A DNA stretch of 10,836 nucleotides from Promethearchaeota archaeon (GTDB lineage: Archaea > Asgardarchaeota > Lokiarchaeia > Sigynarchaeales > SOKP01), in contig JAHPYY010000161.1 of assembly GCA_019058515.1 (NCBI GenBank), forward strand, positions 1 to 10,836, read 5' to 3'. Position 1 is the first letter of the stretch; each line of letters opens with the position of its first letter. Positions 6,225 through 10,836 of this stretch are shown here, piece by piece. The translations under genes and the position numbers were made by a program. Below the pieces are notes generated by a model. It ran no database searches, was not told where the DNA came from, and saw only the letters and a program-made list of their open reading frames with translations.

Positions 6225-7340
6225 TTAAATATCTAGTTTTTGTTTATTTTTATTTAGGGATCGCACAACGACGACGATTACAGCGCAAACTGCTATCAAA
6301 ACCCCCGCTATAATGCCTAAGGTAGCGTCCAACGGAACCGAGTATATGGCTCCAAAAGGGTTATTTGGGTCTCCTATGCTTGTTTCGTTTAGGTTTGAGT
6401 TCGGATCAGTTGAATTGGACGAGTCACATCCCTCTGTACAATTGGTATTCCCTGAATCTCCGTGGTTCTCATCCACAATTTGAACTATTCCAGTGTTGTT
6501 AGCGGGACACATATCGGAGATCTGGTGAAGAGATACTATTGCGTACGCAATATTAACATATTCAACTTTGCTAAGTACTTTCACGTTTACTCGATATAGT
6601 CCTTCATATGCAGTACCGAAGTGACATAATAAAGCTTCTGTGTAGAAAGGCACTGTGTGATCGTTTAATATCCTGTACGATAAGTTATTAGGAGATTCAA
6701 GGTAAAAATCGACCTTTATTTCGCTATCCTCTTGAATAGCTATAGGAGTAACTCTTTGGATGTAAATGCGATACATCCAGTCCGTTTTTAACCTAACGCT
6801 CTGGCGAATTTCCATTTTGTCCTGGAATCGCATAACCTTGTATAGAGCGCTTTCAGTTGCAACGTTGGGGACGATATTTTCCAAGCATTGATGTTGCTTT
6901 TCTAATTTAATGTAAAGATTGAGAACTTCGTCAGCATCAATATCGAATTGGAAAGAATAGTTCCCAGTAAAGTGTAATCCTATGGGAATGTCGTAGGAAG
7001 TAGAGAAACCTTCGTTCCAATCTAATCTAGCGGAAAAGATGTGATTAGTGGTGTCGTCTGGACATGTTAGTGTAATATTTAGGTCGCAGGCGTGCTCCGT
7101 CACCAGTTCTATGTGAAGAAAATACACGTATATTTCCTCCAACCAAATATGGTGGAGAAACATAGTACTCGTCCCTCGTGGAAACGAAAAGACCTTGTTA
7201 GTAAGGCAGAGATCAGCTGGATCCGTTACGCTTTCTTCTTGATTGGTTGAGAATCCATTTGATAAAAGTAGAAAGGATTGACTTAACAATAACAATAGAG
7301 CAAACAAAATACGGAAGCTAGGAGTAATTTTAATATCCAT
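6225..7340 (-). CDS. Secreted protein with C-terminal membrane anchor (type I topology), unknown function
   Basis: The 371-residue protein opens with a signal peptide (basic MDIKITPSFR, then the hydrophobic stretch ILFALLLLLSQSFLLL to about 26). A long extracytoplasmic part follows, then an Asn/Ser/Thr/Asp-rich linker (about 290-328), one transmembrane segment (about 342-359) and a short basic tail (RSLNKNKQKLDI). There are seven N-glycosylation sequons (N88, 127, 219, 281, 300, 309, 318), three of them in the linker. Eight cysteines lie outside the membrane (45, 85, 93, 152, 239, 278, 301, 305), suggesting disulphides. Predicted strands such as NITLTCPDD and NYSFQFDID point to beta-sandwich domains. 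I recognise no named family. The ATG at 7340 lies within the end of the upstream zinc-ribbon gene (11-nt overlap), so the two are translated from one mRNA. Confidence 0.8.
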   Translation of the reverse strand: MDIKITPSFRILFALLLLLSQSFLLLSNGFSTNQEESVTDPADLCLTNKVFSFPRGTSTMFLHHIWLEEIYVYFLHIELVTEHACDLNITLTCPDDTTNHIFSARLDWNEGFSTSYDIPIGLHFTGNYSFQFDIDADEVLNLYIKLEKQHQCLENIVPNVATESALYKVMRFQDKMEIRQSVRLKTDWMYRIYIQRVTPIAIQEDSEIKVDFYLESPNNLSYRILNDHTVPFYTEALLCHFGTAYEGLYRVNVKVLSKVEYVNIAYAIVSLHQISDMCPANNTGIVQIVDENHGDSGNTNCTEGCDSSNSTDPNSNLNETSIGDPNNPFGAIYSVPLDATLGIIAGVLIAVCAVIVVVVRSLNKNKQKLDI

Positions 7341-7647
7341 ACACCTGGTTTTCTTTAAATTCCTGTCTCAACGCATTAAGAGGTTTGCAACTATCTTGTT
7401 GGGAACACGAAAAACAAGGTGAATCGGTCCAAAAATACGATTTTTGTTTGGGGCGCGACACAATGAGCAGAAAAAGGTTCTTTTTCTCACAAATCATATT
7501 GGAGTTGCTAATTTTCCCCTTTTTGGGGAGAGCAAACGAATAACCACAGATTTCACACTTTACGAATCGTTTGTAATTATTTGTTTTGTAGACAAATAGC
7601 GAACACTCGCATTGAGGACAAATCCCGATTTCTTCCAACTGTTTCAT
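7330..7647 (-). CDS. Stand-alone topoisomerase I-type C4 zinc ribbon protein
   Basis: This 105-residue protein resembles the zinc ribbons at the C terminus of archaeal and bacterial DNA topoisomerase I, here without any topoisomerase. The first ribbon is CPQC (10-13) with an NNYKRFVKC-EIC pair (C31, C34), followed by FALPKKGKI, the usual Y/F-x-LP-x-x-G linker to the next ribbon. The second ribbon starts at C53 but continues EKKN rather than CxxC. With C78, C81 and C87 downstream it is degenerate or uses different ligands. Such modules bind ssDNA in topoisomerases; in stand-alone form the role is unknown. The ATG at 7647 is about 26 nt from a TATA box, so the transcript is leaderless. It is the first gene of a two-gene unit with the anchored surface protein, an unexpected pairing. 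Confidence 0.75.
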   Translation of the reverse strand: MKQLEEIGICPQCECSLFVYKTNNYKRFVKCEICGYSFALPKKGKISNSNMICEKKNLFLLIVSRPKQKSYFWTDSPCFSCSQQDSCKPLNALRQEFKENQVYGY

Positions 7648-7667
7648 GAAAATTAAATAATGTCAAG

Positions 7668-7678
7668 CTATATAAAGG
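7668..7678 (-). promoter_or_regulatory. TATA box of the zinc-ribbon gene
   Basis: The minus strand reads CCTTTATATAG, centred about 26 nt from the ATG at 7647, which fits a leaderless start exactly. Confidence 0.72.
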
Positions 7679-7695
7679 AAAAATCGAAATTTTCC
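7677..7695. repeat. Inverted repeat between two divergent promoters
   Basis: GGAAAA (7677-7682) and TTTTCC (7690-7695) form a 6-bp inverted repeat with a 7-nt loop. It lies between the TATA boxes of the divergent zinc-ribbon and NosD-like genes and touches the promoter-proximal side of the former. It may be an operator, but the match is short. Confidence 0.3.
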
Positions 7696-7716
7696 CTTCA
7701 CAACCTGACTTTTTTT

Positions 7717-7727
7717 GTTTAAATAAA
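7717..7727 (+). promoter_or_regulatory. TATA box of the NosD-like gene
   Basis: GTTTAAATAAA is centred about 26 nt before the ATG at 7748 with no Shine-Dalgarno site following, consistent with a leaderless transcript. A T run (7710-7716) precedes it. Confidence 0.68.
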
Positions 7728-7747
7728 CCTGTATAATAATTCCTAGC

Positions 7748-8998
7748 ATGAAAAGCTCGAATCGTCCTTATTTTTCTATTTTCGTCCTTATATGTTTTGC
7801 AGTTATGATAATGATATTTCAAAACATCCCTTCGAAAACTAACGCACTAATAACGATTTCTGAAGAAATTTTTATAGATGAAGCGGATTCTAATCGGAAC
7901 TGGAAGACACTATCATATAAGTATAGTTGGTGTAAGGGTAGTGGCTTTTGGTACGATCCATATGTAATTGAAGGGGTTTTATTCGATGGCTCTAACTTAG
8001 ATGCTTGTATATCCATTCAAAATTCAGATAAATATTTTATTCTGCGTAATTGCGAATTTATCAGCTCAAATTTAGGAATAAAATTAAGCTTTTCAAAAAA
8101 TGGGGAGATCACTGATAATAAGATTAGTGATATAGTAATTGGTATCTCCATTGATACATGTCAGAATATGCGTGTGCTCGCTAACACTTTAAGTTCGTGC
8201 GAGGAAAAAGCTATCCAAATGGTATCTTGTGTAGATGCTTTAATCCAAGAGAATTTAATTAGCAAAAACAAATACGGAATCTATGCTCATAATACGCACG
8301 AAAATCTCTTTCGCAAAAATACACTTGTTCACAACACAGTTAACGGTTTTTATGCTGAAGAATGCTATAATGATCTGTTAAAGGAAAATTCTATTGGATT
8401 TAACCATTTAGCGGGCTTTTCTTGCTTAAAATGCGATAATCTAGTAATTGAGAATAACACAATTCAAGGAAATGGAGAAGAAGGTCTGTTATTAGATGAT
8501 TGTGGAAAAGTTTATGTGGTTACCAACGAGATCTCTAAGGAAAATCAAGGAGGGGTATTCGATATTAGAGGAAAAGCTAACGAGTTTAGATATAATGCGA
8601 TAGAAAACAATTACGATTACGGATATATGGGATTTTCAGGAAGCGGTAATACAATTTCAAACAATATAATTAAGGGCAACGAAGAGAAAGGAGTGGAACT
8701 CTCTGATAGCGATAATATACAAATCTCATTAAACAATATTTCACACCACGAGATAGGAATGTCTATTATCCATTGTAAGAACATTAGTGGTTATAACAAC
8801 TCTTTAACAAATAACAATCGCTGTTTTTATGAAAAAAACAGCAAATTCATTGATTTTGATGACATTCAATGCAAAGATCAACTATTGAACGAATTTAAAA
8901 CTCTTTTTGCAATCTCTGGTTATAATTTAGCGTATATTTGGGTTTCTGTCATATTCATTTCTTTAGTTCTAGGTATGTATGTAAAGCGTAAGATATAG
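7748..8998 (+). CDS. NosD-like right-handed parallel beta-helix surface protein, membrane anchored
   Basis: The 416-residue protein has an N-terminal signal sequence or anchor (about 9-26) and a C-terminal transmembrane segment (about 394-411) ending in KRKI. The stretch between is a parallel beta-helix. After GSGFWYDPYVIEGVLFDG (65-81), the usual entry of archaeal NosD-like proteins, come about a dozen PbH1 rungs of roughly 22-24 residues. They show repeated patterns such as ILRNCEFISS, GEITDNKIS, GISIDTCQNMRV, LIQENLISKNKYGIYA, LVIENNTIQGNGEEGLLL and NTISNNIIKGNEEKGVEL. Asn ladders (ENNTI, SNNII, LNNIS) and aligned cysteines are evident. Such domains bind or modify polysaccharides, or act as scaffolds; no catalytic residues can be assigned. 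Despite the family label it has no copper-cluster nos operon context. It is expected to face outwards. Confidence 0.88.
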   Translation: MKSSNRPYFSIFVLICFAVMIMIFQNIPSKTNALITISEEIFIDEADSNRNWKTLSYKYSWCKGSGFWYDPYVIEGVLFDGSNLDACISIQNSDKYFILRNCEFISSNLGIKLSFSKNGEITDNKISDIVIGISIDTCQNMRVLANTLSSCEEKAIQMVSCVDALIQENLISKNKYGIYAHNTHENLFRKNTLVHNTVNGFYAEECYNDLLKENSIGFNHLAGFSCLKCDNLVIENNTIQGNGEEGLLLDDCGKVYVVTNEISKENQGGVFDIRGKANEFRYNAIENNYDYGYMGFSGSGNTISNNIIKGNEEKGVELSDSDNIQISLNNISHHEIGMSIIHCKNISGYNNSLTNNNRCFYEKNSKFIDFDDIQCKDQLLNEFKTLFAISGYNLAYIWVSVIFISLVLGMYVKRKI

Positions 8999-9035
8999 GG
9001 ATCCAAATCCCACTTTTTGTACGCTGTGTTTTTTT
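8998..9035 (+). terminator. Hairpin plus T-tract terminator after the NosD-like gene
   Basis: GGGAT (8998-9002), a CCAA loop and ATCCC (9007-9011) form a perfect 5-bp stem that starts in the last base of the stop codon. TTTTT (9014-9018) and seven T (9029-9035) follow. Stem plus U-tract looks like an intrinsic terminator. Confidence 0.6.
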
Positions 9036-9036
9036 G

Positions 9037-9047
9037 CTTTATATACC
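9037..9047 (+). promoter_or_regulatory. TATA-like motif without a nearby start codon
   Basis: CTTTATATACC would place a transcript start near 9067, but no useful start codon follows until 9164 or 9173. It could be a distal promoter that gives the next operon a leader of about 105 nt, or the promoter of a short RNA. A near-identical motif lies at 3040-3050. Confidence 0.35.
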
Positions 9048-9090
9048 ATTAATTATAGTTGAATTATTCAATCATAAAATAAATCTATTA

Positions 9091-9119
9091 TAAGATCTTA
9101 CAACAATGCCCTAGGCATT
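9091..9119. repeat. Two adjacent palindromes upstream of the TFIIB-like/RPA operon promoter
   Basis: TAAGATCTTA (9091-9100) is a perfect 10-bp palindrome. Five bases later AATGCC (9105-9110), CTA, GGCATT (9114-9119) makes a 6-bp inverted repeat whose right arm overlaps the start of the TATA element at 9118, where the BRE and TFB would sit. This is a candidate operator. Confidence 0.45.
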
Positions 9120-9132
9120 TTTATTTAAATAC
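9118..9132 (+). promoter_or_regulatory. TATA box (TTTTTATTTAAATAC) of the TFIIB-like/RPA operon
   Basis: It is identical over 15 bases to the element at 3066-3080. The expected transcript start is near 9153, giving a leader of about 20 nt before the ATG at 9173, or about 11 nt before the alternative TTG at 9164. Confidence 0.65.
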
Positions 9133-9172
9133 AATGGGGAAATTTGTCTAGAAAGTATAACTCTTGACAAAT

Positions 9173-9754
9173 ATGACGGTCCAACAATACCACTTAACTA
9201 GCTCGATTGTGTCCGCGGACAATGAAATTCGCTCGGAAATAGCTAACGAAATATTTAGAAATAAGGATTTTCGATTATTAAGTAATATTGAGAGCGATAA
9301 TTTAGCGTTTTCCGAGTTTATGAGTGAAAAAAGCGGGATAGCACCTAATATGATTAAGCGTGAAATTGAAAATCTAAAAAGCGGAGTGAAAGGGTTACAT
9401 AAACTATTTCCTTGCGTTAGGATGGCAAGAATTAACTCTTTTAGTTACGCAGTGAGGAAAGGCCGTATTTATCTGAGAAAACTACATCGTATTGCTCCAA
9501 TTTTCGATATAGAACGAGCTAAACACAACCTTTACAACTTACAGAAATTCGCCTTAAAAACTAACTTTTTTGCTCGATTAACTACGCTACTGACAACAGC
9601 GATATTTATCACAGATCAACTTGACTGTCGCAGCATTAATAAAGTCCCTATAATTCAAAAACGATTGCGTCTATTATGTAATTGCAGTGCTTATGCTTTT
9701 CACCAATTCAGAAAGAGATTGAATGTATATAATTTGTTTAAATTCGAAATTTAA
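9173..9754 (+). CDS. Basic helical protein, possibly a divergent TFIIB-like cyclin fold, in an operon with RPA
   Basis: This 193-residue protein (ATG at 9173; a TTG at 9164 would add three residues) is helical and strongly basic (KREIENLKSGVKG, VRKGRIYLRKLHR, IQKRLRLLCN). Its C-terminal part (about 111-184) resembles the second cyclin repeat of archaeal TFB. A helix (FDIERAKHNLYNLQKFA) is followed by TTLLTTAIFITDQL, matching the family's AAAAIYIAS helix. Then comes LRLLCNCSAYAFHQFRKRL, matching the VAGVTEVTIRNRYKEL helix-turn-helix. The first half could be a degenerate first repeat. The N-terminal zinc ribbon and B-finger of a true TFB are absent. The similarity was judged by eye, so another HTH protein is possible. 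Its stop lies just before the RPA start, so the two genes are cotranscribed. Confidence 0.6.
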   Translation: MTVQQYHLTSSIVSADNEIRSEIANEIFRNKDFRLLSNIESDNLAFSEFMSEKSGIAPNMIKREIENLKSGVKGLHKLFPCVRMARINSFSYAVRKGRIYLRKLHRIAPIFDIERAKHNLYNLQKFALKTNFFARLTTLLTTAIFITDQLDCRSINKVPIIQKRLRLLCNCSAYAFHQFRKRLNVYNLFKFEI

Positions 9755-9755
9755 A

Positions 9756-9764
9756 GGTAGAGGG
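9756..9764 (+). promoter_or_regulatory. Shine-Dalgarno-like site deciding a TTG start for RPA
   Basis: GGTAGAGGG lies 6 nt before TTG at 9771, which is in frame with the RPA coding sequence. The ATG at 9766 inside this region is out of frame. The upstream in-frame ATG at 9723 lies inside the preceding gene and has no such site. Confidence 0.5.
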
Positions 9765-9770
9765 TATGAA

Positions 9771-10658
9771 TTGGCGGTGGAAGCCTACGAAAAACTTATA
9801 AATAGTGGAATATCCGAAGAGCAAATTGAAGGGTTACTAAAAGAAAAGAAAAGAACATACGGAGAATACATGTCTGTTGATTCGATGTTGTATTTAATAG
9901 CTGAAGAACAAGGATTGATTAAAAAAAAATACGAAGGTATGGAAAACGGATTTGAAGTTGATTACGGTGACTTTGTTATTAAAATTAACCAAATCATCGA
10001 AGGAATGAGTCATATTGTAGTACAAGGGCGCGTTTGTTCAAGGGTTACCATTAAAGAGTTTGCAAAAAAAGACGGCACTCCTGGATTAATAGGGCATTTT
10101 TATTTGAAAGATAAAACGGATGAAATAAAAGCGGTGGTGTGGGATGATACCGCGAAACAGCTGGATAAACATTCCCTTAAATTTAACGATTCTATTAGAA
10201 TTGTTAATGGATATTGCAAAAAGGGAAGAGAAGAGCAATTAGAAATTCATCTTGGAAAAAGAGGGTTTGTTGACTTCTCTCCCGAAGGAGTATCTGAGAA
10301 AAATTTCCCTCTTTTGGAAAAATACTCTATGCATAAAATAGCTGAGAGGATTAAATTAGAAGAAATCTCCGTAATTGAATCTAAATTCGCAACTATAGTA
10401 GAAGGGACCGTTTCAAACTTAGAATTTAAAGAGATCGTCAAAAGAAATGGTTCAATTGAGTTTTTACTTTCATTCAAACTTAGTGATGAAACTGACTCGT
10501 TAAGAGTCGTTGCATTTGGTATGCCTGCTGTTTCTGCATATAAAGAACTGAAAAAAGCCGATCGAGTAAGTATCTCTAATCTAAGGCGGAGCATCAATAG
10601 TTTCACGAAAAAATGTGAACTAATATTTACCTCTAAAACCGAATATGACTATATTTAA
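9771..10658 (+). CDS. Replication protein A-like ssDNA-binding protein with two OB folds
   Basis: With the TTG at 9771 the product has 295 residues; the ATG at 9723 would add 16 residues overlapping the previous gene. An N-terminal helical region (EAYEKLINSGISEEQIEGLLKEKKR... YLIAEEQGL, 4-49) matches the conserved start of archaeal RPA subunits. OB fold 1 (about 72-170) shows VVQGRVCSRVTIKEFAKKDG and IGHFYLKDKTDEIKAVVWDDTA. OB fold 2 (about 197-290) shows IVEGTVSNLEFKEI, FKLSDETDSLRVVAFG and VSISNLRR. These follow the RPA pattern V-x-G-x-V, reF-x-x-x-dG, DxTg-x-ik-x-vlWd. No C-terminal zinc finger is present, unlike many RPA large subunits. It binds ssDNA during replication, repair and recombination and would prepare ssDNA for RadA. 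It is the second gene of an operon with the TFIIB-like protein. Confidence 0.88.
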   Translation: MAVEAYEKLINSGISEEQIEGLLKEKKRTYGEYMSVDSMLYLIAEEQGLIKKKYEGMENGFEVDYGDFVIKINQIIEGMSHIVVQGRVCSRVTIKEFAKKDGTPGLIGHFYLKDKTDEIKAVVWDDTAKQLDKHSLKFNDSIRIVNGYCKKGREEQLEIHLGKRGFVDFSPEGVSEKNFPLLEKYSMHKIAERIKLEEISVIESKFATIVEGTVSNLEFKEIVKRNGSIEFLLSFKLSDETDSLRVVAFGMPAVSAYKELKKADRVSISNLRRSINSFTKKCELIFTSKTEYDYI

Positions 10659-10693
10659 GAAAGGTCAAAGGAATAAAAACTCTTAAGGTTCTC

Positions 10694-10704
10694 TTTTTAT
10701 ATTC
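10694..10704 (+). promoter_or_regulatory. TATA box before the last, incomplete open frame
   Basis: TTTTTATATTC is centred about 27 nt before the ATG at 10726, the leaderless geometry seen for other genes in the window. Confidence 0.4.
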
Positions 10705-10725
10705 GTAGTCAAAATTAATAATTCA

Positions 10726-10836
10726 ATGGATCTTTCGATCGCATATTTTTTCTTTAAATATATCAATCTGATTCTTCTAGAAAAATCGATTTTACCTAAA
10801 AATATGCAAATACCGAAAATATTGTTTAAGAACAGA
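10726..10836 (+). CDS. Start of an unidentified open frame running off the window
   Basis: From the ATG at 10726 the frame stays open for all 37 codons to the window edge, beginning MDLSIAYFFFKYINLILLEK and continuing SILPKNMQIPKILFKNR. A TATA box sits at the leaderless distance. The first 19 residues are hydrophobic and aromatic, which could be a membrane segment or simply AT-rich composition. No family can be named from so little, and an open frame of this length can arise by chance. Confidence 0.38.
   Translation, partial: MDLSIAYFFFKYINLILLEKSILPKNMQIPKILFKNR

Noticed and set aside
7577..7822. Minus-strand open frame spanning the divergent promoters
   Set aside because: It crosses both TATA boxes and overlaps two better-supported genes in other frames; no recognisable motif.
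7748..8998. Nitrous oxide reductase accessory function for the NosD-like protein
   Set aside because: The similarity is only to the repetitive beta-helix fold; no nosZ, nosF or nosY-like genes are nearby.
9723..9770. Upstream ATG start for RPA
   Set aside because: It overlaps the previous gene by 32 nt, has no ribosome binding site and adds residues not typical of RPA; the TTG at 9771 follows a Shine-Dalgarno-like site. The alternative is not fully excluded.
10247..10606. Minus-strand open frame inside the RPA gene
   Set aside because: It is fully antisense to the second OB-fold region and is a low-complexity Ser/Leu shadow translation.

Overview
The window looks like chromosomal or large-element DNA of an AT-rich archaeon. 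The evidence is archaeal: a RadA recombinase, an archaeal-type RPA made of two OB folds, TATA boxes about 26 nt upstream of start codons (the leaderless arrangement), a possible TFIIB-type cyclin fold, and T-tract terminators. A secreted LVIVD-repeat protein, a NosD-like beta-helix protein with a C-terminal anchor, and an Asn/Ser/Thr-rich type I membrane protein together resemble what is common in Asgard archaea (Heimdallarchaeia-like). That placement is inference; there is no rRNA or other decisive marker.

Left part, plus strand. The 3' end of an LVIVD beta-propeller gene (1-374) is followed by a gene of the L-2-amino-thiazoline-4-carboxylic acid hydrolase-like family (500-1147). Next is a compact three-gene unit (1220-3005): an HELSH-containing polytopic membrane protease-like protein, a small two-TM protein that overlaps it by 4 nt behind a strong Shine-Dalgarno site, and a RecA/RadB-like ATPase 17 nt later. 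A small CxxC/CxxC protein (3101-3496) follows with its own promoter.

Middle part, minus strand. There is an Old Yellow Enzyme-type flavin reductase with a C-terminal four-cysteine cluster (3559-4698). Upstream of it is RadA (4894-6120), which carries an unusual second helix-hairpin-helix domain at its C terminus. Then comes a two-gene unit (7647 to 6225): a stand-alone topoisomerase-I-type zinc ribbon overlapping a secreted, C-terminally anchored protein.

Right part, plus strand. A NosD-like parallel beta-helix surface protein (7748-8998) is transcribed divergently from the zinc-ribbon unit. After it comes an operon of a basic, possibly TFIIB-like cyclin-fold protein and RPA (9173-10658), then the 5' end of a last open frame that leaves the window.

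Two themes share the window. One is DNA recombination and single-strand handling: RadA, a RecA-like paralogue, RPA, and a topoisomerase-type zinc ribbon. The other is cell-surface or exported proteins: LVIVD, a membrane protease-like protein, an anchored glycoprotein-like protein, and NosD. Most first genes have a TATA box 25-28 nt before the start codon and no Shine-Dalgarno site, whereas some internal operon genes have one. TTG starts look common. No intergenic gap exceeds 300 nt. I saw no tRNA, rRNA, CRISPR array or insertion sequence.
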